This document shows positions 51,044-63,698 of a stretch of DNA of 64,000 bases, piece after piece. The DNA is from Bidens hawaiensis (taxonomy: Eukaryota; Streptophyta; Magnoliopsida; Asterales; Asteraceae): the NCBI GenBank assembly GCA_021521415.1, contig JAIQDT010002831.1, positions 186,001 to 250,000 of the forward strand, in the 5' to 3' direction. Below the pieces are notes generated by a model that did not search any database, was not told the DNA's origin, and saw only the letters and a list, made by a program, of their open reading frames with translations. The number at the start of each line of letters is the position of its first letter. Positions within the stretch are counted from its first letter, which is position 1. Position numbers and translations under genes: made by a program.

Positions 51044-53813
51044 CTTTTAAGGCATGATGTATTCGGCGGCAGTGACTGAGTGCCTTATTTCTGGATGAGT
51101 TTTTGTACATGATGATATTAGGATTATAGGATCCGGTGTTTATTAATCAGATTGCAAAAATAGTATTTATCGTTTGGGGATAGGCTTTTGGTAATCGTTT
51201 AGAATGGCTAAACGCGTTTATATAGTATTAATAGTGTGGCCATTTTGTCACATATTAAAATTATGGGTGTTTATAAACCGTTAAAATCGACCAAAGTAAA
51301 TTGGCCGGTTCCATGAAATTCAACCGGCCGCTATTTAACTTTTATAATTACTTTATGTACATAAAGGAGGAGAAGAAGGAAGTCATGTACACATAGATTA
51401 GTTCTGGATGTGAAAACTAACACAAGCTTGGGGAACAATAAGATAATAATGAAAGATACGAGCTCCAAGTAAAACATTAGTTTCCAACATGTCAATTTAG
51501 ACAGGCTCGAACCAACGAGTCAAAATGGGTCAATCCAAACACATTTTAGTACAGACATGTTATGACCTGAAGCAAAGTGATACTTTAATAAGACAGGTTA
51601 AGCAAATGGTACTTTAATAAGACAATTTGGTTTGATCCGAGCTTATCTTTACTTGAACCAGTTTTGTTCCAAAGACGCCAACCAATTCTGAAATCTGAAT
51701 CGACCCCTGACCAGCCTCGCCCATTTTAACAGGATTACTTTTGACCCATTAAGTGGATTGGTAGTCCATAGTATAAGCCTTGGCTTCGTATTTATGAAAC
51801 TTTGTTATCTGATTATTAACCTTATATGCAGTGCTATTGTTGTTTACGTGACGCCTGATTTGAAAATTACATACATGGACGTTTTCAACTAATTTGGATG
51901 TAATATTTGGTAATGGGGGAAAAATGTGGTGGAACTTAAGGATAAAAAGTAACGTAAAAGAAGTTTTGTTTATGGTTGAAGGAAGTTTCACACAAAACGA
52001 CTTGTATCCTTCTTCCGATTAAAATCCTTAAAACATTACTTTGGAATTCGGTATAAAATGTAACGCCGTTAAGTCATTTTTAACGGGGGCCAACTTTTTA
52101 AAATTTGGATCATTAGTGATGTGTATAGATTATTATCGGCAAATACCATTCAATATGGATTATTAAAATCCGATAAACCTTTGTTTATTAACTTCGATTA
52201 AAATCTTTCATCATAAGACCATCGCTTTTCATCTTCCCCAATTAACCCTTATATCAGTCGCTGGTGTTTTTAGACATTGAATAATGCTTCTAGTAATCAT
52301 CAAGTTATAAGCTAGGAGTGCTACTTGAAGGAAACTAAAGGTTGTCCATCGTACTAGGATAGGATGTGATAACTAATTAAAATCATCATGCTATAGTGTA
52401 AAATTGATACAATTCAACGACCTTAATCCTGAAACAAACAATCATTCAATGGGTCGAGGGGATTGTGAACCTAGATGATGCATTAAATATTCAAAAAATT
52501 ACAAATTATAATCGTTAAGTATTCGGTCAACTATTGAAGAAAAAGACGCCTTAGAAGACCGCAGTTCTACTTCTAAAGTAAAGTTTAGAATTTTAAACTT
52601 CATATAATTCTGAAGAACTTTTCAAAAAGATATTTCACCCAAAATTTAAAAGTTCTGGGAAGCTTATGATTTTTTCATGGTTTAGTCTTTTCAAGTTGCA
52701 CATAGGATCTTAACTTCACCAACATACACTTCTTTATCAACTTATGTCCAACATTCTTGAAGCTCTGTCACAACATATAGGCAACTAAGCTGATTGCATC
52801 AAAGAATGTTTAAAAAGAAAAAAGGAATGTCAAACTATGAAATCTAGCTGACGCTAGGGGTATTCACTGTCCGGTTTTGACGGTTTTTAGGTCAACCGTA
52901 AACCAAATAATAATTTTTTTTGATTAAATCAAACCGAAATCAAACCGTTGAAACTTAAAACCGAACTGTGCCTAACGGTTTGGTTTCATGGGTTAAGCTT
53001 TATCGGCCTTTTAATAAAATAATTACCGAATTTAAATAAAAAGACTGTCAGATAAAATGAGCTACCAAAAACACTCGGGTGTCGTGAATTATTCAAACTA
53101 AAATGGATGTTCTCAATATGCTTACAATCTTGAAAGAGCATGTATCATTTTGTCTTTAAAATTTGTAAATAGGCCCTCAACAAACAAATGGAAAACCTAG
53201 CCCAGGAATCTAATACAAAATCTCCGATGGATTAACATATTTGATGGTTCATCGGTAAATTGTTCGTTCCAAATCAATGAAATACAAACTTTCCCCGGTA
53301 AATGTCCATCGATACGTAACGTCTATCAGTTTGACCATAAACAACAATTATTTCGGTAATTAAAGGATAGTGAGGGAAACAAAAAAAAAGGTGTGTACCC
53401 GAGTTTTTTTCTTGAAAGGAAAGGGAAGGGAAGGACACAATATAAAGTGCGTTCCTTAGTTTCATTAATGAAAAAAAAAAGGAAAAGAAAGGAAGAAGAA
53501 TTAAAGAATAAAATGGAAGGAGATTGTTTCCTTCCGAAATGGAAAGAATTGGGAAGAAAGGAAAAGAGACGGGGAGAATGGAAAAGAAAATGGTAGAAAG
53601 GAAAGGAAATGCTTTCTTTTCCTTCGTTAAATGAATTCGAGAACACAACAAGGAATTTCTAACTATTTTATTTAGTTTGAATTTTTTATTATTTATATTG
53701 TAAGTTTAGCTGAGGCCCATCAGATTTTATAAGTAGTTGTCTGGCGATGACACTCCATTATTTGGTAATGTATCCAACTGTATTACAAGGAAGGAGATGA
53801 CATGATATATGTG
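51044..53813. other. Intergenic DNA downstream of TGS1
   Basis: The TGS1 3' UTR is followed by AT-rich DNA. Recognisable bits are GGGTCA/TGACCC-rich text (51500-51760), a hAT-MITE-like terminus TAGGGGTATTCACTGTCCGG at about 52856 with no matching right end found, and a purine-rich tract at about 53410-53620. No gene is seen. Confidence 0.5.
53410..53620. repeat. GA-rich purine tract
   Basis: Long runs of GGAAAGG, GAAAAGAAAGGAAG and similar words lie on the plus strand. Complementary CCTTTCC-like text at the right edge hints at an inverted repeat. Confidence 0.75.
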
Positions 53814-53818
53814 GTTTC

Positions 53819-54205
53819 TGTAAGGCCCATTTCTAGTTTAGTCTTTTGTATTTGTATCTTGTATTTTGTTTATGTTATGTTAGCATGTTAAACTTTTGAT
53901 TATGTATGTTTGGGCCCAAGGCCATATGTATTTGAGCCCATTGGGCCGTATATAATGAAAGATGTGCATGAGTACACACACAATATATTAGGTGTGTGTA
54001 ACTCATACACATAACAACTTTTGGCAAAAACCATATCTACTAACTTAAAAACTCTCTCTTCTCTTCTCTTACTCACGGAAATAAACACACAAACAAGATC
54101 CGAGATCTCGGTCCTAACTAGTTATTTCCGCTAACTAGTGTAGAGGTTGATCCAAGATAACTAGTAATAGTTTTTGTGTTGTTAGATTCGGTTAAGGGAC
54201 CTACA
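53819..54205 (+). repeat. 5' LTR of the second Copia element
   Basis: It starts TGTAAGGCCC and ends GGACCTACA, directly before a primer-site sequence. TATATAATGAAAG near 53949 could be the TATA region. Without a 3' LTR the boundaries rest on the TG...CA ends and the primer site. Confidence 0.75.
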
Positions 54206-54207
54206 AT

Positions 54208-54219
54208 TGATATCAGAGC
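54208..54219 (+). other. Primer binding site of the second Copia element
   Basis: TGATATCAGAGC matches the initiator tRNA-Met primer site with one change (G to A at position 3). Confidence 0.8.
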
Positions 54220-54589
54220 TTTCGGGCTCTACTAGTTGTAGTCTTGGGTCACAACCTTAGATTTTGGTCTTGTTTGTGTTAAAGATGGATTTTCAAGAGT
54301 TATTGTGGGTTACGGGTTACTCTAAGCTACAAAACTGTTCATAAAGTTCATAATCTTCAAGTGTTCAAGCCCTGTGTTCAAATTTGTGTGCTCACAGTAC
54401 AAGAAATTTGGGTTAAAGAGGTTAAAAATATTCAAAAAGTGGTGTTTGAAAGTGTGAAAACATTGGTTTTTGTGAAGATCCATAAAGGGCCAAGGTTGAT
54501 AGAAGTGACATTCACCAAAAAAGATTTCTTGGAAAAAGGTGGCAGGAAAGTACACACTGTACCTTCCTAAAGTACAGACTCTATTCGAA

Positions 54590-54925
54590 TCGAGTGTCTA
54601 TTCGAATCGAATCACCATTTGATTTGAATACAAACTGTAATCTAATCGAACTCAAGTTTAATCGAATTGAATCAAGTCAGCATATTCGAATCGAGTGTCT
54701 ATTCGAATCGAACCACCATTCGATTCGAATACAAACTACAATCTAATCGTATCTCCAGAGCAATCGAATCGAATCCAGATTACACTCTAATCGAATCAAA
54801 TCCTTATCGAATCTAATACCCATTCGATTCGAATAGTCCATTCGATTAGATTATTATCTTATTCGATTAGACTCGGCTATTCGATTAGATTATTTAGTCA
54901 TTCGATTGATTTATACTTAACCATC
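54590..54925 (+). repeat. ATTCGAATCGA/TCGATTCGAAT array in the Copia leader
   Basis: More than a dozen copies of the self-complementary word ATTCGAATCGA and variants (ATTCGATTAGA, TAATCGAATC) lie between the primer site and gag. Confidence 0.88.
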
Positions 54926-55064
54926 TTCCCTGAATCTGCTTGTTCATTCAATTACCTTATATTCAATTACTTTACATTCAAGTACACTCCATTCGAATAC
55001 CTTGTACTTGTGATTTTCAGCAGAACCCAGTTGTGTTTATGTTGATCTTAAAGTTGTTTGAGCA

Positions 55065-57403
55065 ATGGCCAATCCAAACTCAGAAGTTAGCAACGAAGCT
55101 GTAAGGAGTTGTGTGATGTTTGAAAACGAAGCCGGGACTACAACGAAGCCTCCAAAGCTAATGACTTGGGAAAATGAATTTGAAGAATTCAAGTGGAGAT
55201 TTCAAAACTACCTTAAAATCATTGACTATAATCTCCTTAGATCATTTGACAAGGTCCATATCAGCCCACAACTTCCACTCCTGATGGTGATGTTCCAAAA
55301 CGTGTAGCTGATTATGATGAAACTGATAGAAGGATGCTCAATGAAGACAATAGGGCCTTCGGTGTTCTTACTGTGTGCCTCTCACGTGAAATTGCACTAA
55401 CCTTGAGGGATTACACCACAACTAAGGGTCTTTGGGATGCATTGGTAAACAAGTTTGAAGGAAACTTGGAAATGAAAAAAAGCAAGAAGGGAATGTTGAA
55501 GGGAGAATTCAACATGCTCAATTATGTACAAGGAGAATCAATTGCTAGCCTCATTCAGAGATTTGAAACCTTGATTACCAAGATCGAAAGTGCTGGCATT
55601 GGATGATCAGGTTGAAATTAATGACAAGTTGCTCAATTCCCTTCCTTATGCCTAGAACAGTAGTGTGATAACAATCACGAGAACCACAAATCTTTAGATC
55701 ACCACCCTTGCTGACTTGACCTCCATTATCAAGTCATTTGAAAGGATGAAAAATTAAGGATGGGTAATCACATTAGTTCTCTTACTAAAGCTGGAATAAC
55801 TACTGGATCGGGGTGTAAGCACAACATTCATAAGTCAAGCTCATCCTGCTGCTCACACTGCTAATTCTACTTTCAAGACCACTGCCGTACCTAAAGCATC
55901 ATCCAGCTCAAGCTCCTTTCAAAATGCAGTCGACAAAGCCGTTGCACAAGCCTTAAAGGCTCATGGGATCAAAGCATCAACCAACAATCAAGCTTACACT
56001 GCTCCTCAAACCATCTTACCGGATGACTCCAATGTGGCAATGTTTCATGCCTTTATGGCAAGCCACGAGGAGTTATTACAAGGAAAGTTGCTCCCTCCTT
56101 CCTTTGAGCAAGGATATTTTCCCGAGATCAACAAGAAGGATCTCAAGAAATAGACATCAAGTACCAGATGGCTATGGCTGTTCACCGAGCTACAAACTTC
56201 ATGAAAAAGTATGGGAAGAATAACTTCAAGGATGCTGATGGGAAAAACATTGGGTTCGAGAAGGACAAGCTGCGCTGTTACAACTGCAACGAACCAGGTC
56301 ATTTTTCTAGAGAATGCACAAATCCACCGATGGCTGTGAATGACATCAAGATCACATAATAAAGGTGCTAAAATATCCGACAAGAGGCACGTTCCAAGTT
56401 ACTACTCGAAGCAAAAAGTCCCAAGAATCGGTCAAGGAAGTGGATCCAAGGGAAGCCTCGAGTCGAGCTCAAAGGCCATGATCACAAGAACTGTTGAATC
56501 AACTCAACCAGATTGGGAGGATGACCAATTTGAGGAGTTGAAGAATCCTCCGACCTTTGCTGGAATGGCCTTTACTGATCAAACAAGCACCTCATCAAGC
56601 ACTGCTGATGGAACACCTACACCTGCCTTTCTCATTCCCGAGGTACACACAGACTTTGCTCACAAGCTTGCATTGATAAAGTTTTGAACTATAAAAACCA
56701 TAATGCTAACATTTTAGATCAAATCTATAGCATTAGGTGTCAGAATGATGAACTTAAGAAAGCTGAAAAGATCTACGCCACTAGAATTAAAACTCATGGT
56801 AATGACATGACTAAACTTAATGAAAAAGTTTTTCAAGCTGAAGAACTTGTCGAACATCATGAAAAATGTGTAGTTGAGTTGAATGCTAAAACTGTCAAAT
56901 TAGAGATAGATCTAGCCCAAAGAAAAATAACCATTGATATCTTTAAGTTAGCTTCTAAAAAGTTGAATAGGATAATTGGGGCACAGATGGGGTTAAATAT
57001 AAAGACTGAAATAGGCTATGATAGTACTGCTGTCCCATATCCTTTTAATGATAACTATACTAGCCTTCCTCACTTTAGTTTTAATTCCCTACACGAGGAG
57101 GAAATGTTCTATGGCATTGGTCACGTGCCAAAACCAAATACATTTGTTCCCGCTGTTCCCAAGACAGTTGATCCAGTTATTCCTTCAGTTAGTCCTAATG
57201 GTAGTTCATCTTCTTCGGCAGGTCGTGTAGAAGAAAGTGATTGTGTGGAAACAAACAAGGGGTGTGGAGATAAAAAGATTTTAAATTCACCTTTTGATTC
57301 ACATGTGAATCTAAAAACATCTGTTGTTAACCCGGTCTGTAATAATAATACTTCCAAAAATATTTTGAACAATCACGTAACTTGTGAGAGTGTTCATGTT
57401 TGA
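55065..57403 (+). pseudogene. Copia gag remnant
   Basis: The start (MANPNSEVSNEAV) and a UBN2-like region (WENEFEEFKWRFQNYLK, TKGLWDALVNKFEG, SLIQRFETLITKIE) are split over two frames. A knuckle, CYNCNEPGHFSREC, is near 56276-56317. A coiled-coil segment (56684-57000; VEHHEKCVVELNAKTVKLE) and a Ser-rich tail run to TGA at 57401-57403. The layout matches the gag of the Copia element at 28204-40560, suggesting related families. Confidence 0.85.
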
Positions 57404-58496
57404 ACAACTCCTCACCTTACAGCTATTAGAATTTAGCAGAACATTCAAAATCCTAAATTAACTATTAACAAGCATCTATGATCTAATAGGCATATTCAAT
57501 CACAATAATCAAAACACCAAGTAATGATTAAACATAAACCCTAAATCTAAAGAACACAACCAAGAGATAAAAGATCTATGTGAAGCAATAGTTAACAATC
57601 AATCAAGATAATAAATACTCATATGCATCATGAAAGCAAAATCAAGTCTTTACTATTAAATCAACAAATCCATAATCAAAACAATATCCAAAGCAAGAAT
57701 CAAGTATCAAACATGTTCATCAAACCTAGGTAGACATGAAGTCTAGCCTAGAATAGTCATAATCAAAGATAAACAACTAAAACAAAGAACAACGAGACAA
57801 ATTATGAAAGATAATGAACAAGAACAATGAAAAAGAACGAGAGAACCCGTCTTAATAGACCCTTGAACACTTGTATGAAAGCTCTATGATCTTCTCTCTT
57901 CCTAGCCTCTAGAAAACCTTCAATCTTGGCTCTCTCCCTTGGAAAATCGGCTGGAATGAGTTTGTTAATTCGTCTAGGTTTGCAATCCTTGAGTTTATAT
58001 AACGAGAACCGGGCTTGGGCTGCAAAATATGGCTGACCAATGGCCCTAGGCGCCGCGCGGCCCCCTTGGACCACACCTCCGCGCGACGCGGCGCACACCA
58101 GGGAGGGCTCCACGGATTTTCTTTTTATTTCTTGCTTATTCATGTTAGACCTTGATAAATTTCTTCCTTGAACTCCAATTAACGATTAGAAACTTCTAGA
58201 ACTTGTTTTCCTTAACTCTCAAACCACCATCTACATGAAAACAAATAAAAACACTAAGTTGAATAATCATGTAATCATTGACGAGCAAAACGAACTTAAA
58301 CTTCACATGAAATGATAGAAAGAATTAAAGCTTAACATGCAAGACACCTAAAGATATAAAACACGATAAACATATAATACTTGACTCAAAACCTAAATTA
58401 ATAAAAGATCAACGAAACACGAACGAAACCGAACTCAAAACATTAAGTAAACATAACTTTACAAGGGATTCGATATGTATAAATAGATGTATATCA
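57404..58496 (-). repeat. 3' LTR (probably truncated) of the Athila-like element
   Basis: It ends TGTATATCA at 58496 beside the polypurine tract. On the minus strand a TATA box (TTATATAAA) lies at 57994-58002. GC-rich GGCGCCGCGCGG/CGCGCGACGCGG words (58046-58095) lie directly upstream of it. Confidence 0.65.
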
Positions 58497-60873
58497 AATC
58501 TCCCCACACTTACTCTTTTTTCGTCCCTGAAAAAGTCTGATGCAGTTGGATCAGAATCGGAAAATACAGTCTTAAAAACATATAGGTTAATTTTTAAAGG
58601 TTAGAAGAACGCAAAACCGCGATCACCGATATTGTTGTTCACTTAAACCCATGCCTTAATCTTTACCGGGACAAATAAAATCCGACAATAAATTACTCAG
58701 TGGTTTACACAATTAAGATCCGCTTATTTTCAGCTTTTACCGGACCAGGCCACCCCAAATTGACTTAAACCTCAAAATTAGTAGAATTAAATCTTTTGTT
58801 GCTCTCTTTTTTCATGAATAGTTAAGACGATCAAGGGTATTGTTTATCCACATAAGCTTAAGCATCAAAGTCTACCAAGCAGCTATTAGATACGATTAAG
58901 GTTCAATTAATTAATAGCTAGTGTTCCCCACAACATGACATACCCCCGTTATCAAGCAATACCCCGAACCCATCACCATAGGTGAGCATGCAAAATTTCA
59001 TCTGTAGGATTACATGTAGCGTGTCCCTTGTGGTCCGTTTCTTAATCGTAATGAGACGCGAACAAGGGGACCCCACATGGCTAACAACGTGGATGATCAA
59101 GTCTGTAGTGTATTTGTACTTTTGTACTCTTGTGATCATGTTTATAGACTTATAAGGGTTTGCTCTTTTTAGCTTTATTTTAAATATCCACAACCCCACT
59201 TAGGAATTGTGAATACCCAGATGAATAGATTGCATACAGACCCATGGTCTCCGGACCCGAAGCATCCCATCAATACAAGATTTAAGGTTATAAAACCATA
59301 CGCCAATGAGGTGTAAAACACTAAAACTAGCAGTTTAAGATTTATATCACAGGCTACACGGCATACTCTAATGTTAGACCTACCCAAGCATCATATGATA
59401 ACATATTCAGATTTCAAAACTCATAATATTTCCACTTTTTTATACCAAAAATTGAGGATTGTGTATGATCCGACCTTTCATTACTTATCTTCCACAGACA
59501 AAACGCTTTACCCACAAAAGATTTCCGTTTTAACCATTTTATCAAATTGCCATTTCATTTTCAAGACTGAGTCTACCGACACATCCCAAGTTAAGTGTGT
59601 TTTCTTTTATTTATCTCATATTATTAGTAGTTTGAAAAACCGATTTTCGATAACTATCATCATTTCCCACTTTAACGCAAAAAACTAAATTCAAGGGACA
59701 TTTTTTTTAAAACATTTTCAATTTTTTCAATTGTTTTTTTAATAACATAAACTCGATTTAAACTACGACTCAAATATCCTATCCCCACATTTAAATTTCG
59801 CATTGTCCTCAGTGCAAGGATAAGGACGATTTAAAAAAAATAAAATTAAAAATAAATTCGGACTACAAAAAACTAAATACTTAAAAAAAAAACAAAAGCA
59901 AAATGAAAAGTTAATAAGCTAGATGATGGAAAAGACTTAGCTGGTAATTTGCGAATGAAACATGATGCCAAGGTCTTCTTCCATGAATGCCCTCCAACTA
60001 CGAACCTGCTCAGCAAAATAGTAACTCCTTCCCTCATCCACAAACGTAAGTGGCAAAACAAAACAAACATGTCTAAAAATGTATCTTATCAAAATGATAG
60101 ATATTAAGTAGTTAAAGTATTTTCACCAACTCACAAATAAAACAAGAATAGTTAGCAGCAAATAATAATAAAACAAAAAGTATACGGCTCGGCTGCTCTA
60201 TCCCCACACTTTTTTTTCCATTAAATTCGTCATTGGGGATCATTTCTCTAGCTCATATAGTCTTTCTTCAAATCTAGCAAAACTCAAAAACACCATAACA
60301 AAGAAGAACTACGAAAGACTACGTTAGCGACTCGATGACTCATAACAAGACTCGGACAACTAGACTTTAAAATATGACTCAAAATACAAAGCTAAACACA
60401 AGGAATCACACCCGAATGAAAGAACAAAAGACAACAATAAATAACAAAAAAATAAAAAATATTGCTGGAAAATCCCCTAGGCGCCGCACGACCATATGGT
60501 GAGAGTCAGGTCGCGTGGCGCGGCGCTTTTGGCTTCTCACATTGCCTCCGCGCTGCGTGGAGGGGAAAAAAGAACCCCGTCGCGCGGCGCGACGGGCACT
60601 TTTGACATAATGTTTTGACGTTTTTGAAGCCTTTTTGCCTTAGAAAAATTCCTAGAAAATTACCAAGTATTTGTTATGCTTATTTTATGTTATTTTGACG
60701 TGTAAAACTTACCTGGCACCTCTTGAATTCTCGTAAATTTCCTTCTCCATGATGGTGATGATTCCTTGGAATGACTTGACGACGCAACTAAACTAAGAAA
60801 ATAAAAATTAAAACAAAGGAAAATCTACAAACTCTACACTTGAGTTTTCACTCAAGAACCCATGTTGTGCGAA
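58497..60873 (-). other. Non-coding internal region of the Athila-like element
   Basis: No domain is found. Polypurine-tract-like sequences (minus strand AAGTGTGGGGA or AAATGTGGGGA) occur at 58501, 59782 and 60201. A second GC-rich patch, GGCGCCGCACG to GTCGCGCGGCGCGACGG, is at about 60480-60595. Confidence 0.7.
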
Positions 60874-61755
60874 TCACGTGGCAGACCGAGTGGAGCTTCC
60901 TCCACCTCGATAGAACTCCGATGCCCTCAAAGACATCGAATCATGACCCCACCATTCATCAATCTTGGTCTTCTTCTTTCTAACTCCATGAACCCTTTCA
61001 ACCTTTCGCTTACCATAATCTCTTTCTCCAGCACACTTCACCATATCTCGAGGACTAGAAACCTTTCGCTCCTTCTCCAAATCAATGCTCACCGAACGGG
61101 AATCGTCAAGACGTGAATCCATGCCCGAGATAAATGATTCTATCGAGTAAACTGGGTGACATGGATCAATAAGACCGTCTTGACCACTCGGATGTCTCAT
61201 GGACTTAGCCAAATAGGTGGCACTATCATCACCGGCTCTAAGAGTGATCTTACCTTCAAACACGTTAATAACTGCCCTAGCAGTACGTAAAAACGGACGA
61301 CCCAAAATGATAGGAACTCTCTCGTCGGCCTCCATATCTCAAACAACAAAATCAGCAAGGAAAACCAAATTCTCTACCTTAACGAGCAAATTCTCTACGA
61401 CACCCCTCGGATACTTAATGGAACGATCGGCTAAAGACAACGTCATACGAGTGGGGGTGAGCTCTCCTAGGCCTAGCTTTTCATATAAAGAATATGGCAT
61501 GAGGTTTATACTAGCTCCAAGATTGGCCAATGCTTGACATGTCGTGTCACTTCCGAAAAGACATGGAATGGTAAAAACACCGGGGTCGGGTAATTTTTCC
61601 GGTACTTTATTAAGCATTACTACAGAACACTCTATATTAAGCGGTACAGTCGAAAGCTTCTTCAACTTATCCTTTCTTTTAAGAAGGTCTTTCAAAAATT
61701 TGGTGTACTTAGGCATATGTTGGAGAACTTCGACGAACGGGAGGTTGACATTCAA
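60874..61755 (-). pseudogene. Athila-like aspartic protease remnant
   Basis: The frame reads PDPGVFTIPCLFG, then ALANLGASINLMPYSLYEKLG, where the family has DLGAS. The catalytic Asp codon is replaced by AAT (Asn, 61522-61524). An in-frame stop follows FLADFVV, and the second half (EADERVPIILGRPFL, ARAVINVFEGKITLRAGDD) continues in the same frame to 60874. Both changes inactivate the enzyme. Confidence 0.9.
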
Positions 61756-62073
61756 CTAGCTAAATATATTGAGAAAATGCCCGTAATATTTCGTATACTT
61801 TTGATGGTTTAGACGAGCGGGATACAGGACATAGGCTAGGTCAATGGTGTGTGGTGGTGGTCGGACTCCAACCGGCTTCTTCTCGGTGTTTTTCTCAACT
61901 TGCGGCTCTATGATTGGTGTTGTACTTTGTGACTTACCCAGAGCCTCTACCTCTATCTCCTCATCTACCAACTCATCATCCCCATCTATCCCAATTTCTC
62001 TACTAACTACCTCCGGGCCAAAAACCCTACCACTACGAGTGGAGATGGTTTTCAATTGAGCAGCCGGATTAGT

Positions 62074-63338
62074 TTAAGGAATACCCGAAAACTGACCTGG
62101 AGGCCTTTCTTCTAAACGACGAGCAATATCACCAACAGTTCTTTGAATATCTAGAATAGAAGATTGTTGATTCTTGAAAAGCAAATCGTGTTCGACAAAC
62201 TTTTTCTGTGTAACTTGATCTCTCTCCAAGATTTGCTTCATCATCTCTTCCAAACGCCCAATTCCACCGTTCGAATCCTGCACATTATTTTGAACATTAG
62301 TACCATCAGTGTTATTATTATTGAAATACTGACCCTGTCCTTGATTATAAGAATTTTGAAATCCGGGTGGGGGCACCCGATGGACGCCAATTAGCATTAT
62401 TCTGATTCGGGTTCTTGTAGGTGTTCCAACTATAACTGTTGTTATTATAGTTTTTGGGAAACCTATTATGACCAGCAACAAAATCGACCTATTGATTCAT
62501 CATCGGGCACTCCAACGTGCCATGTCCACCCCCTACAAAACTCACACCTGTCCACCTTGGCCTTCAGCTCCTTAACCTCTCTAGTTAGTGATTCGAAAGC
62601 CGTATCCACACTAGTATCCAGATTAACCTGGTGTACACCTCGAGCGGGCGATGATGTACTAGTGACGGGAGTGTAATTCCCGCGATGTGGCTCTTTGGCA
62701 TAATCGGATTGAGCAAAGCTCTCAAACATCTCGTTACATTCGGTGACATTCTTCTTTGCCAGTAAACTTCCTCCTGCGGCCGTGTCAAACCGAACTTGGG
62801 TTTCGTAGTTCAACCCATTGTAAAATTTTTCCACGAGAGCCCATGGTGTGAGACCATTCTGTGAGCAACGGGCTAGCATGTTCTGAAAATGCTCCCAAGC
62901 ATGCCAATATTTTTACCCCGGTTCCATGTGAAAAGAATGAATTTGATCACGAAGAACAGATGCTTTAGCAGGTGAGAAGTACGTCTTAATAAACGCTGAA
63001 CGTAACGCCTCCCAAGTAGTGAACGTGCTAGGTGGTTGAGTATCAAGCCAAATGGCAGCTTTACCTGCAAGTGAAAACGGAAATAGTTGTACGAAAATAG
63101 CATCTTCAGTAGCACCTTGTAAATTAAAGGTTTTCAAAACGTGGTAAAGTCGGTTAATGTGAGCCGGTGCATCCTCGTCATCACGCCCATGAAACTGATT
63201 TGTTTGAACGATGTTGTTCATGAAGTACGATGGAATTTTCCACGAGTTGGGATTGTTGATTGCGGGAATGACGATGCATGACTGGTTTCCAGCTAAACCA
63301 TCGCAGGCTTGAGCAGCAATTGTTCTATCGTCGGCCAT
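62074..63338 (-). pseudogene. Athila-like gag
   Basis: It begins MADDRTIAAQACDG at 63338. Retrotrans_gag follows (FHGRDDEDAPAHINRLYHV, LFPFSLAGKAAIWLD, FIKTYFSPAKA), an in-frame TAA at about 62911-62913, then WHAWEHFQNMLARC, LVEKFYNGLNYETQ and a CEFC zinc-like motif. A frameshift near 62470 leads to the Asn/Gln-rich C-terminal region. The frame then runs on through 62055-61756 toward the protease with further stops. Confidence 0.88.
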
Positions 63339-63674
63339 TTGAACGTCTGGTTGACTCTCGGACTTTCTGGTGGTGAACTATGTTGTGATGACTTTGGTGT
63401 AGAACCAGTTTCTGACGGTTGTTTCTCTGCTGATGAGCTAGCCTTGGTTTTGAACGGAGAAAAATCCAGATTATCCAGCGGTGGTCGTTGCGAACGAAGA
63501 TGTGGCATAAACCTGAAAAAAATGCAACGGACCAAGTGAGTAGACTAAAAATAAAAACTAAAACAAAAATAAACTAAAACTTAATTAGACTCCTATGACT
63601 CAAACGAAAATAAAACAAATAGCACGTATGTATCAAATAAGTCCAATTAACGCGAAGAATGGAATCGCCAAGAG

Positions 63675-63692
63675 TCCCCGACAACGGCGCCA
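63675..63692 (-). other. Primer binding site, tRNA-Asp type
   Basis: On the minus strand TGGCGCCGTTGTCGGGGA matches the tRNA-Asp primer site typical of Athila elements. Confidence 0.85.
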
Positions 63693-63698
63693 ACAACT

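Larger units (their letters stand above)
53819..57403 (+). mobile_element. 5' portion of a second Ty1/Copia element
   Basis: It has a 5' LTR (53819-54205), primer site, a long leader with an ATTCGAATCGA array, and a decayed gag. Protease, integrase, RT and the 3' LTR are missing. The element stops where Athila-like DNA begins near 57404, so it appears cut off by that insertion or by deletion. Confidence 0.8.

Noticed and set aside
53814..53818. GTTTC before the second Copia LTR, identical to the TSD of the first Copia element
   Set aside because: Without a 3' LTR and matching right copy it cannot be called a TSD; a five-base match is likely chance.
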